Shown here one piece after another: positions 18,249 through 28,711 of a stretch of DNA of 33,073 bases; position 1 is the first letter of the stretch, and each line of letters opens with the position of its first letter. Source of the stretch: Heterotrichella gracilis. Lineage: Eukaryota > Sar > Xanthophyceae > Tribonematales > Xanthonemataceae. The DNA is taken from positions 1 to 33,073 of the forward strand of contig JAULBX010027894.1 of assembly GCA_032358255.1 (NCBI GenBank), written 5' to 3'. Position numbers and translations under genes: made by a program. Below the pieces are notes generated by a model. It searched no databases, had not been told where the DNA came from, and saw nothing but the letters and a program-made list of their open reading frames with translations.

Positions 18249-20916
18249 TTAGGCCACTGGAGCCTCATGAGACTGGTCAATGATGCCGTCAACCAACAGC
18301 TCCCTGTCCACCACCTCCCAGCCTTCTTGACCATCATGCAGTCTTTCTGGCGCACGCTGCTCCCCGTTGATCACCTCCCAGGTCTCTTGCCTACCTCCAC
18401 CTGGCGCGCTGGCTCGAGCAATGGAATAGGAAGCATAGATCTGCACTGGACTAGCATGTACCCCTTCTGGGAGTCTTGTTGGCGGTGCCACAACTGTGTC
18501 GCGGGTCCACCAGTTGCCCTGATAGGCTTGATCAGCTTGATCAATTTGTACATTGCGCGGTGGAATATAGATGGAACGGTACACCTGCTGCTGCTGCTGC
18601 TGCTGCTGAGGCGGTGGCTGCTGCCCCATGTTGGGTTGGAACTGAGAATTGCTTGGTGGAACTGAGTGAGCCGCTGCGGCAGGCATGCCAGGAGTTTGTG
18701 AAGCATGGTCAGCCACCTCGGGGCGAAGGGTTTTCTGCAATCACAAAATTCTTGTCAGATTGTTGCATGAATCAACGCAACAATATATGTACCAAACAAA
18801 ACGCTCATACATTCACCATGGGTGGACCACCTCCTCCTGCCCCTGTTCCTGCATGCCCGACAGGCCATTGCTCATGCCCCCAAGAAAAACGGAGCAAGGC
18901 TGGGGCGGGCAGTCAAAGGGTCCATGGTCTGGTTTCATTGGCATTGGTGGCGATGGGTGCAGGCTCACCTTCAGGCAAGAGCGGAGGGGAGGCTCAGGAG
19001 GCTGTGGTTGCATGACCGAAATGACCGATGGCTGCCCCTGTAGAGGGCTCTTGTTTTGGCAAGGGTGGTTGCAGGCTCGAGGCGGTGTTTGCATGGAAAC
19101 CTGCGGACTGTCTGGCGAGGGAGGGAGCACTGGAAACCCTGGAAAATTGGATGGGGCTGCACTGCGCTGGTAAACCCCATGGGCAGTTGCGGTATAACTG
19201 ATTTGGGCGGGTAGAACCGTGGTGAAGCCTGGAGCTGCTGCCTGGGTGGTGAAATGTAGAAACTGGGATGAAGGTGGAGTGTCACACGCCTCAGTAGGAC
19301 TGTATTGCTCGGAATCTGGGAGTGTGGTGTAGACTGCTGCCTGGGTGGTGAAATGTAGAAACTGGGATGGAGGTGGAGTGTTGCAGGCCCTAGTTGGACT
19401 GGATGGCTCTGAATCTGGAAGTGTGGTGTAGATATAGGCTGGGACCTGGGTGGTGAAATGTAGGAACTTGGATGGAGGTGGAGTGTGGCAGGCCCCAGTT
19501 GGACTGGATGGCTCTGAATCGGGAAGTGTGGTGTAGATTTGGGCTGCTGCCTGAGATTGGACGGTGCCGCACCACATGCCAAGGCCGAGCTGCTGCTCGA
19601 TGTAAAGCAATGCGCTTGGCTGTGTGCATGTGCAGCTACTGAGACTTGTGCATGTACACCGCTGGCCAGGTGTGTGGTTTGAAGGAGCGTGTAGAGAAGC
19701 GACAGTCTGGTGCAGATTCTTGAGGCCGCTGTAGCTGTCTACCCAGTTTCCGCCCCAAAGGTTGTAAGAAGAGCTGCTGCCATCTGACACATTTGAAGCT
19801 GTGGTATGCCATGCGGCAAAGCTGTGTTCCTTCTGTAGAGGGTGAACGCTGCCATCCATTGAGGATTCTGCAGGTATACTGAGCTGTGTGTCACTGGAAG
19901 TTGTACCCCTGAGGGGACCATTGGGAACCGTTGCACCTGTGACGTATTCTGGCTGCGCAAATTGCAAATCCAACTCCTCATCTGATTCAGAAAAGTCTAC
20001 TGTAGATACCGAAGAACACTCTGCATACAGACAGACAGCACGATAAACAGTTGAGTGGTCGTGTGATGTCATCAGTACCAAACCATCTGTAAGCCATGTA
20101 AGCCATGTGCAACCCCCTCTCACCAAATTCGAGGATTTCTTCAAGCTTCTCTGCAAAGGTGACCCGCTTGGGCTTTGCAAATAGGGGCGTCTCCTTGCGG
20201 CAGGTGGTTTCAAGAACAACAGCAGACTCTGCCCGGGGAGTCGTGCTACAGCCTGCAACATTATGAGAAACAACGTCACAGGTTAGAGCTTGTTTGAGGG
20301 AAGTGAAGGTATACCCCAGGCTCAGTCTCACCTTCACACATGTTGCCTGGCCATTCAATGTGCCATGCAGTAATGGACTTGCCATATATGGCATGCACTG
20401 ACCAGCTGCAGCTGTAAATAATATATTATTCAGTTCAATGCCAATCATTGTGTACCTGTAAGAGTCTGCCTAGTACAGTACTTCCTAGTCCTTTACTAGT
20501 GCCATAGAGTCACACCATTAAAATCATGCGAATGCCCACTCACCTTCTACTTGAGTCTCTGTTGCAGGCACTGCTAGTCGCCTCAGAGGGGGTGGGATGT
20601 ATGGAGGAACAGGGCCCTTAGCAGCAGGTTTGTTGGCCGCAGGCTGGTGTGCAGGTTTCTCAGCTTGTTTGAAGTCTGCAAAGAAGAACAATGCAGGTGG
20701 AATCCAAGTGGGAATGTAAGTTGGAACCTACAGCTGTGTACCATGCATGGTTTTTGTTTCACCTGCTATTTCCTGCTCTTTCTTCTGCCTCAAGTGAGGT
20801 GGCACGTACGCCTTGTGGTCGCCTCCTAAAAGTTTTGTGCTGGCAGTGTTTGTACCCCTGGGCTTGACAGTTGCAGTGGCCTTGTAAAGATAGCTGGGCC
20901 CAGCGCCAAGATCCAT
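18249..20916 (-). CDS. Putative PP1-docking protein, paralogue 2, with 35-residue repeats
   Basis: Six exons join in phase: 20916-20763, 20675-20544, 20397-20332, 20252-20124, 20020-18969 and 18734-18249. They give 672 residues. Exon 1 ends KAYVPPHLRQKKEQEIAG and exon 2 has a second version, PPYIPPPLRRL. A third, IYIPPRNV, lies in the last exon. Exon 4 holds AKPKRVTFAEKLEEILEFG, in which RVTF (147-150) is a textbook RVxF protein phosphatase 1 docking pattern with basic residues before it and acidic residues after. Exon 5 begins with an acidic Ser-rich patch (DFSESDEELD) and contains about three tandem repeats of YTTLPDSEPSSPT...PPPS(K/Q)FLHFTTQ (about 316-420), rich in Ser-Pro sites. A poly-Gln run follows in exon 6. 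No catalytic domain is visible. A regulatory or scaffold protein recruiting PP1 is an inference. Exon 3 was placed by phase alone. Confidence 0.72.
19242..19552 (-). repeat. Three tandem coding repeats (99, 105 and 105 nt)
   Basis: TGGGTGGTGAAATGTAG recurs at about 19243, 19342 and 19447, marking units of 99, 105 and 105 nt inside exon 5 of paralogue 2. All unit lengths are multiples of three, so the repeats keep frame. Each encodes a Ser-Pro-rich, HFTTQ-ending unit of 33-35 residues. Confidence 0.92.
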
Positions 20917-22124
20917 CGTGTTCTGACCTGGTCAAAGGAAAGAAGCTATCAGATAACCAGCATCTTCTTACGCAAAATATATGAGTACATGGTCACATAA
21001 ATTTTGATTGCAGCCGTAGTGGAATAATAAAGGTAAGGCCTAGCAAGTGTCTAGGGTGGAGCTAGGCATGTCCTCCACATGCATGCATGCACTGAGAGTC
21101 ATGGTTTGCCTCAGATAGCAGTAGTTAAACCAGCAAACTCTTTAAGGTACCTTCAAGTGATAACGTACAACCAGCATTTGCTTACAACGCCTCCAGCAAG
21201 GTCTCGAGCATGCTTCAACCGTCAATGCTGCGCTCACTCTGCACTCACTTTATTCTTTCAAAGTTCCAGCTCACGTTTGTAGAAGTTCAACTCGGTAGCA
21301 GATCTTGTTGCTTCTTGACCATTCACCAAGTGTGTTTGCCTAGCCAGTGCTGCTAGCAGTACATATATCAGCTGAATGCATGCAGAGGACTGGGGAGGTA
21401 ACAAAACAAATCTGAGTATTTTACTCCCCCTGGCTGCTAGTCACCACTGGCTGGCTGCAGCTCCTCAACTCATCTGCATAATATGTTCTGCAGGCAACAT
21501 AACTTTATATTTGGCATTCATTCAATGCACACAGGTACATGTTTGCCACAGACACTTTGGCAAACCAGTGTCAGTGCCGGTTGTCTATGGCCATCGCATA
21601 GGTGTGTATATTGTTACAGAATGGACTGCGGGTCTCAGACTCAGGCATACAGTGTCTTAAAATCTCTGAGTCAGGCATACAGGATCTTGAAAATCTTCTT
21701 TCAAAGCTGCTTGGAAAAACTTGTACGGAGCTGGCAATGAAGTCAGCAGCATTAATACAGAAATGATGAGCCACAGGCCCCTGAATGCTGTGCGCACTGT
21801 GGTACAAATGGGCCTGTGTCATTGCATGTTGAGCCCATAGTTTGCTCATAAAAGTATGAGCAGGAAACAAAGCATGCTGATTGCAATGGCTTGGTTTGGA
21901 AACCAAGACGATAGGCATATTACATCGAATCCAAAAGAAAACAAGTACTGCTAAAATGTACAAAAAGAAGCGGCCAGGTGAAATGATTTGGTTACAAGCG
22001 TTCCACTTTGGGCTTGTGCGGCCTTAAACATGTGCCCTCTCAAGTTAACTTCATAAAGTATTGCCGCAAAAGTGTGCTGTGCAGTACACATTTCCCCCTT
22101 AAAACCCTGGTTACTCCAAGCCCT
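20917..22124. other. Intergenic region
   Basis: This lies between the start of paralogue 2 and the stop of the small heat-shock gene. It is AT-richer than the exons and has CATG runs near 21080. A tandem duplication of about 27 nt (CTCAGGCATACAG) sits at 21648-21697. A TGTAA motif on the minus strand near 21992 may serve as the polyadenylation signal of the heat-shock gene. No coding region is supported. Confidence 0.5.
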
Positions 22125-23038
22125 TTATTCTTCCTCGTCTCCAACGTCCTCCACCTTGCCATCCACCTCCTCCTCCTCCATGGCCACATCCTCCCTGGCT
22201 GCCTGGGCTGCATGGTCAACAGCCACGCCCACACCCTGAGCGGCTTCGGTGGTGGGGGTCTTGGGGCTCTCCACTCCCTCCACTGGGATGAAGAAGGGCT
22301 GCTTTGAAGCCTTGGTCTTTTTGGCGATTGTCACCGAGAGCACGCCAGACTCCAGGCGGGCCCTGATGGTGTTGGTGTCTGCATCCTCTGGCAGTGCGAC
22401 CACGCGCGAAAAGTGGAAGCTGCCTCTTTCGGAACGGAGCACCTGTGGAATTGGCAGCAGCGCGGTTAGCTATGGCTGTCAAATATGCATGGGATGGCTA
22501 CTGGGTAACATAGCAAAGCAAGCACTTGCTGCCATCAGGACACATGCCAGGGTGGCTAGCTAGGGTGGCACAAGAGTGCGGGAGTGTGAGCTTGTCATTT
22601 GCAAGGACAGCACAAAGTGCCACTTTCAAACAGCATACAAAAATTAACCATGCACTTGTTACGTTTTTATTCACAAGCAAAGCTTACCTTGTCGCCCTCC
22701 CTGACTTTCGCCTTGCCGTTGCACTGTCCACTGATGGCCAGCCGGGTGTCCTGGAGCTCCACCGACAGGTCCTTGTGTGCAAGCCCAGGCGCGTCAGCCA
22801 CGATCTCGTACTCTCCAGCCCTCTCGTACACGTCGATAGGCAGGGTCCTGACCTTGACCTTGGACTGCTGCGCCTTGGGTTGGCTGAGGAGGGAGGACCT
22901 CTTGGCGGGCTTGGGCTTGGAGGCGTCGGGGCGAGTGTCCCGCCCAGCTTGTGGAGCGCAGATGAACACCGTTGGGGAAGGTGACAGCTCTGAATACAAG
23001 ATGCTATCCATGAGAGGGTAGTGCTGCAGGAACGCCAT
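22125..23038 (-). CDS. Small heat-shock protein (HSP20/alpha-crystallin family)
   Basis: Two exons, 23038-22688 and 22442-22125, encode 222 residues. 23038 is the first ATG of the frame. The alpha-crystallin domain spans about 65-158: PIDVYERAGEYEIVADAPGL at its start, then DLSVELQDTRLAISG, and RARLESGVLSVTI at the end. The C-terminal IxI/V anchor is visible as FFIPVEG (169-171), which docks neighbouring subunits in the oligomer. The protein is an ATP-independent holdase that keeps unfolding proteins soluble under heat stress. No transit peptide is obvious, so it is probably cytosolic. The intron splits the domain after EGDK. Unusually, the anchor is followed by about 50 residues ending in a very acidic tail (AMEEEEVDGKVEDVGDEEE). 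Known family members usually stop within 10-20 residues of the anchor. Regulation by heat is supported by the promoter described separately. Confidence 0.95.
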
Positions 23039-23175
23039 CGGTGCTGGGGTGGTGGGTTTGGCGCAAACTGGGTAGCAGTAGCAGAGTGCAGGTGGGATGG
23101 GGTTGAGAACGGTTGCAAGCGTACACGCTGGAACACACACAAGTAGGTTTATGCAGGAGGATGGGGTACGCAGTC

Positions 23176-23184
23176 CTTATATAG
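23176..23184 (-). promoter_or_regulatory. TATA box of the small heat-shock gene
   Basis: TATATAAGG on the minus strand, about 140 nt upstream of the ATG and just downstream (in transcription direction) of the heat-shock elements. Start of transcription would be near 23145-23150, leaving a leader of about 110 nt. Confidence 0.8.
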
Positions 23185-23203
23185 GCTACAACGTCGGCTA
23201 CAA

Positions 23204-23284
23204 GAAGGTTCGCGTATGTGTGCTCGCGAAAGTTCAAGAGCTGTCTGTCGAGACCGTTCCCGCGCTTTCCAGAAGCTTCTCGAG
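23204..23284 (-). promoter_or_regulatory. Heat-shock element clusters
   Basis: Alternating GAA/TTC units spaced two bases apart are visible in three groups. 23267-23284 reads TTCnnGAAnnTTCnnGAG, 23223-23240 reads CTCnnGAAnnTTCnnGAG, and 23204-23211 reads GAAnnTTC. This is the canonical binding site of heat-shock factor trimers, placed 20-100 nt upstream of the TATA box. Confidence 0.88.
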
Positions 23285-24305
23285 GCCACAGTGCGAGCCA
23301 AGTGGCGAGTGGGCAGGCCCTGCAGAGCGTCTCGACTGCCCGCCTGGAGAGGACTCGCCTCACGGTTGCAAAGTTGCGCACATGTAACCTCGTCTTACAA
23401 AGCAGCCAGGACGGCGTGCAACTCCGTCTGTTGATATCTGGCTGTCACTGTTGCTGCCATTCACTTGAAGAATGACTTTCCCAGTTGATGGACTTGCCCA
23501 TGGCTTTACACAAACCCTCATCTTGCTTCTCGAATCAGGTGGTTGCAAGGGAGTTTACCTAGACAGCCAAAGCCGTTCAAATTTCTGATACATCACGGTT
23601 GTTGACCCTTACAATGCACAGCCTGATAGCGTGCAGCAACTGCGATGACAAAGTGAGGCAAAGCAAATGCAAGAGGTGGGATGCATCCATCCAAAGTGGC
23701 CACACACCATGCACTCTTGGCTTTCACGCGCCACTGGCAAAATCCAGCCCCATACAGATCTCTGATACCGCAAAACAGGTGATGCTACCATCCAATTGGT
23801 AGTGTGATCTCAAAAAAGTTGGCTCTGGCTATACCTTCAACCAATGGTTCTGCCAGTCCGAAATTGAAAATAAATTATCTCTGGCTAGTTCGACAATCTG
23901 TCTTTGGTGTCTGTGGCACTTTTCGTGCCTATGTCATTCTGAGTGCTGCTACCGTGATTGTCAGCAAAACTGGTGCAGCCACAAACCCTACCAAGGGTCC
24001 AGGAGGGCAGTGCATCTCCTTGACCAGACCCTGGGTGCGGAGCCTATGGCTTGCTAAAGAGGGTCTGTACACGAGTATGTGTGGGTAAAAGAAGGCCTCA
24101 GCGCTGCAAAACGGACTGCCCAAGACCTGTACACGAGTTTGTATAGGTCCAACATTGCACAGCGTGGACGCTCGAGACGATTTATCTACCAGACATGGGC
24201 AGGAATAAGCTCCAAGCAGGCCGGATAATACCCTCGCATGACTATGTAGATATGAAAGCCTGCTTCAATTGGACTATTCTCATGCGTTTGATTCGCTGCA
24301 CCTGC
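23285..24305. other. Intergenic region
   Basis: This lies upstream of the heat-shock promoter and downstream of the kinase stop. A short direct repeat (CTGTACACGAGT) occurs at about 24065 and 24127. A plus-strand open frame at 23804-24088 has no recognisable motif. No gene is supported. Confidence 0.5.
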
Positions 24306-27300
24306 TCATTGCTGCTGGCCATTGGCTGTGGCCGCATGCGCCCCCAAGGACCGGAAGGGCATCGCCGCCGGAATGCTGAAGTTGCGCAGCGCCTTGATCA
24401 CAAACCTCCCCGCGCTCACATGCTCTGGCTCCTCCTGCCCCTCCCCCGCATCACCCATACCCTCTTCCTCCCCCTGCCCCACGCCCGCGCCCTTGCCGCC
24501 GCCCACCACATGCGCGTACTTCTCCTCCCCTTTGCCACCCATGCACGCATACCCCTTGTCCACCACATCATCAACATCAGCCTGGCAAGTACTGTACCGC
24601 TCCACATGCTGAGCTGGCGCCACACCAGCGCCAGTGATTGGGGTCCGGGTGGAGCGTAGGCCCAGGCGCGGCATGGCCCCATAGGCGGTTTTGAACTGCA
24701 GCTTGTAGGTTGCGGTGGAGGGGGTGTAGCGGTTGGTGGCCAGCGCCACCCGCACCGCATGCAGGGGCTCGTGCAGCGCGTGGGCTGTGTGCGTAAGCAG
24801 CTCCTCGTCTATGGTGTACTCCCACCCTGGGTCAATGCATTTTAGGGTTTAGGGTACAGAGTGTGACCCTGGAATAGGGTGTAGGGTCCATATGCGTAAG
24901 CAGCCGCCCATCAGGGGCACACTACCACCATTGGCGCCAATACAACCATATGAATGTATGTTCAGAGAATTGCTACCGGTACCCCAGGTCGCAGCCCTGC
25001 CTGAACCCTAAACCCTAAAACGTCAAGCTAAATTTCAGTTTGTTCCTCCCTTACCGTACTGCTGCACTGCCACCGCCTGCGCGCCCCCAAACAGCAGCGG
25101 GCGGTGCGGGTGCCTGGATGCCATGGCCGCGCGCGCTGTGGGCCTCATCCATGGGTGCGTCACAAGGTGCTCAAGGGTGATGCGGCGGGCGGGGTCAACC
25201 TGCAGCAAAAATTAGAAAACAAGAAGAATTATATCATCAATAAATCAAGGAAGTAGGAGTATGCAGCCTGTCGTTGAACAGCGCCAACGAGGAGTGAGCG
25301 AAGATGAGGGCCTACCTGCAGCATTGCGGCCAGCAGCGCCCGTGCGTCGCTTGACACGTGGTCAGGCATCTTGAACTCGCCCTTCACAATGCGGTTGCAC
25401 AGCTCCTGCGCAGGTGGCAACTTTGCTGAGTAACTAGCAACATGTGACTTTCTTCTTTTCATATTAGATGGGCAGTTACCTTCATGAGTGGCTGGTAAAT
25501 TCCACATTTGGGAATTGCTTAAAAATGCCTTGTAACTATACACCCATTATTTGTCTTTATGTTTTTGTTGCCGGCGCACTCTGACCTTCTTGCACCCTGT
25601 TCCGCTGTAGAACGGCAGGCTGCCCGCCAGCATGGCATACAGCACCACACCCGCGCTCCACACATCCACCGGCGCGCCCCAGTACGCCTTGCGCGCCACT
25701 ATCTCTGGTGCCGCGTAGGACGGCGACCCACAGAATGTGCGCAGCCTCTCCCCGGGTGGCATGAAGCACGACAGGCCAAAGTCAATGAGGCGCACGTGGC
25801 CATTGGGCTCCAGCATGATGTTCTCAAGTTTGACGTCGCGGTGGGCCACCTGCAAGGGTGGTTTAGGGTTTTGAGCTTAGGGTTTAGGGTTTAGGGTATA
25901 GGGCCCAAGCATGATGTTCTTGAGCTTCATGGTGCAATGCGCCAACTGTGAGAGACTGAGACGTTATGGTTCAGGTTAAAATTTCAGGATTTAGGTCTGC
26001 AGTTTGATGTTTCAAGCTGCATTTTATCAGTCTATTCATTTAATTTGCCCTGAGCTAGTCAAGTCAATTCATTTTATCTATTCCTCGCCCACCTTCATGG
26101 CATGGCAGTAGGACAGCCCCTGCGCCAGCTGAAGCAGAATGGCACCCGCCGCCGCCTCACTCAGCCTCTTGCGCCCCTTCACATGATCCAACAGCGTGCC
26201 CCCACCCACGCACTCCATCACCAGAGCCACGCGCCCCGCGGGCCACTGGCCGTCGCCACCTGGCGCCAACTCCATTGCCTGCAGCAGCCCCACCACCCCC
26301 CGGTGGCCCCCCGAGAGGGCCTTCATGATGCGCACCTCGCGTTCCACGCGCTCGGCATCGGAGGGTTCCTGCGGGGATGAAGAATGTCAGTTGGTTGGTT
26401 AATGTTTGATATGTAGTTGCACGCTCTCAGGATGAGAACAGGCGCTCATTGCCAGAAATACCAGTGCGCAGTCACTTACCATCATTTTGTACTGCAGCCC
26501 ACATGCTGCATGATGCTGCATCCGTTGCACCCTATATACCTAAACACCCACACATGCAAATGCACTGCGTCCCACAAATCCAATCCAAACAAACAAACTA
26601 CAGTGCAACCACAGCACAGCCACCCCATAGGATGCATCGCCCCCCACACGCACCTTGAACCGCGCCTGGTCCACCATCTTGATGGCCACCCGCTGTCCCG
26701 ACAGGCTGTGCATGGCCAGGCGCACCTCGCAGAATCCACCTTTGCCCAGCACCCGACCCAGGCAGTAGCCGGGCACGTCCTGGCTGTCGGGGGCCCAGGC
26801 ATCACTGGGGGCAGGGGGGGTGGGGGCGGGGGCGGGCGGCGGGGTGGATGTCACTGGCGCTGCCGAGGGCATTCTCTGCACGCGGACATAGGAAAACGGT
26901 AACATGACGCGGGAAATTCAACACAATGACATCATCAAAATCCTAGCACGTCTGTCCCTCTAAGTCACATTGCAGGCAAAACCAGACCCCTGATGAGACT
27001 ATTTTGAGCCTGTATGCACCTCCATGCTGATGACCGTCTCTGTGCCCTGGCTGTCTGACCTGCTGAGAGCCATTCTAAACCCTAAACCCTAACCTTCCTG
27101 ATCCTGCTCGCACCTCCATGCTGATGACCGCCTCTGTGCCCTGGCTGTTTGACCTATTGCTGCTGGTGCTGGCCCGCATGGTGGTGGCCATGCACTGCGC
27201 CAGCGCCGGCGCACAGCAGCCATCAACCTCCATTACCTCCATGGGGGCTGCAGGCGGGGTGATCTCCCGGCGGGGCACGATCGCACGGCTGGCATCAAAA

Positions 27301-28711
27301 CAATCCATTTGATCAGTGTTTAATGAACAGATACCCTAGATATTTAAAGATATTTAAAATCTAAGTTAACTTTTTATGTAGTTACAAACATGTTGAAATG
27401 AATTTCAGATATCGACAGTATCTTTGAGGAAGGAAAAGGAATGAGGGGAGGGCACAGGCACATTCCTTAGACTCATGAAAGGAAGCCAGAGTCACCTATT
27501 TACGATTACCGTAGTGTCCAATATTCGTCCTACCTTTGGCTGGCATCAAAGGCTGGCGCAAGCGCCCTGCGGGGCTTAGGCTGCTGCGCCGGTGCAGCGG
27601 TGGGGTCCGGTGCCTGCTCAATGACATTGTCACCCTGTGGGGACTGCCACGTGGCGCGCAGGGGGCTGGACCCCGCCTGCCGCGCTGGTGTGAAGGGGCT
27701 GGCGGGTGTGAGGGTGCCAGCTGGCGAGGTGTCTTCTGCTTCCGCATCGTGGCTGTACCTGGCAGGGCAATGGAAATTTTATGAGTAGATACACCAAAAT
27801 TGTCTCGAGTGTGATGGTGTCGTTTGAGAAAGGGGCGGAGTGAGTGAGAGCCAGCCTCAGGGCTGGGCATCCCTTCACGCATCCCTACCATTCCCTATTG
27901 TAAGGTTTAAGCTAAGGTTTAGGGTTCAGGGTTTACCTGGCAGGGTCGTATTGCACCTCAATAGGGCTGCCCAAGGGGATGGCGACAGGGGGAGGGGGGA
28001 ACCGCTGCGGGGAAGCTGTGGTGGTGGGGGCGGTGGGCGGTGGGGGGTTGCCACAGAACACATTTATGTCCACCACCAACCTCGAGGTGGGGACACCCTG
28101 TGTGGTGGGGAAACCCTCGGCAGGGTTTAGCTTGGCCTGCTTGCAGGGGGGGCTCTTGGGGCTGGGGGGCTCGGATAGCGGGGGTTGGGTGGGTGGTGAG
28201 GGGCTGGTGGGGGGTGGCGCAAGGGGGCTGGTGCGCACAGTCAGCTGGGAGGCGGCGGTGGCTCGGCGCTGCCTGGTGGGGGGGGCGTCGCGCTGCCTGT
28301 AGGACTGGGATCTGCCACGGGTGGGGGATGGGGTGGAGGGCCCGGGTGTGCCTGGATGGTTGCCATCCGCGCTGCCGGAGCCTGGAAGCAAAACAACGCC
28401 TCGGATTTAGAATGTGAAGTTTGGATTGCAGGACGCTTTGCACGCTATGTATGTCTTTTTTCATGGTGGAGATTACCACCAATGGCATTTATTTACAATA
28501 AACAATGAACTGGGGAACAAAATGTGCTAAGCCACATCCAGTTGTTGCAAATAACCACCTTTTGGAATGCTTTGTATATGACCAGACAATTTGCTCTTAC
28601 CTACTCCAAACATGTTTGCCAGGAAGGGCCAGGATGAGATCCGGCGCTGGGCTGACCCCTTTGGTGGGGAGGGTGCATCGATCGGTACGGAACCTCGCTC
28701 CTGCTCGCTGC
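24306..28711 (-). CDS. CAMK/AMPK-like Ser/Thr protein kinase (5' end unresolved)
   Basis: Ten exons join in phase: 28711-28601, 28381-27937, 27758-27534, 27288-27114, 26875-26654, 26368-26093, 25849-25586, 25405-25316, 25199-25055 and 24826-24306. They give about 824 residues from the first exon found. That exon opens at an acceptor, so at least one more exon lies upstream. The N-terminal half is Pro/Ser-rich and disordered. The kinase domain shows the Gly loop GRVLGKGGFCEV, the lysine in VAIK, the helix glutamate in VEREVRIMK, HRDVKLEN, DFGLSCF, FCGSPSYAAPE and DPARRITLEHLVTHPWMR. All catalytic residues are present, so it should be active. After the domain, DEELLTHTAHALHEPLHAVRVALATNRYTPSTATYKL resembles the UBA-like segment of MARK/SIK/SNF1-related kinases. 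The C terminus is Gly/Glu-rich and ends RFVIKALRNF...ANGQQQ. Substrate and pathway cannot be read from the sequence. Confidence 0.85.
25004..25019. repeat. Interstitial telomere-type repeat
   Basis: AACCCTAAACCCTAAA lies in the intron between the last two kinase exons, about 36 nt after the exon 9 donor. Confidence 0.8.
25856..25900. repeat. Telomere-type repeat cluster beside kinase exon 7 acceptor
   Basis: Several TTTAGGG and variant heptamers (GGTTTAGGG, GCTTAGGGTTTAGGG) begin about 10 nt from the exon 7 acceptor. They separate that exon edge from a degenerate copy of itself at 25901-25948. Confidence 0.85.
25901..25948 (-). repeat. Exon-edge copy of kinase exon 7 (acceptor side)
   Basis: 35 of 48 bases match 25805-25852, which is the 5' end of the kinase exon encoding VAHRDVKLENIMLE plus its acceptor. 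The shared core GCATGATGTTCT is exact. The copy is frame-damaged and separated from the exon by TTTAGGG repeats. Confidence 0.8.
27016..27065 (-). repeat. Exon-edge copy of kinase exon 4 (donor side)
   Basis: About 46 of 50 bases match 27110-27159, the 3' end of kinase exon 4 with its GTGCGA donor. The copy keeps the frame (DSQGTETVISME) and a GTGCAT donor. CCCTAAACCCTAA lies between copy and exon. An AG just before the copy is out of phase for use as an extra exon, so it is probably a non-functional duplicate. Confidence 0.93.
27901..27934. repeat. Degenerate telomere-type repeats at kinase exon 2 donor
   Basis: TTTAGGG variants abut the exon 2 donor directly. On the minus strand the donor reads GTAAACCCTGAACCCTAAA, so the telomere-like sequence itself supplies the 5' splice site. 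Confidence 0.8.

Noticed and set aside
24195..24659. Plus-strand open frame of 154 codons
   Set aside because: It overlaps the last kinase exon on the opposite strand and has low-complexity His/Pro/Leu content typical of an antisense shadow.
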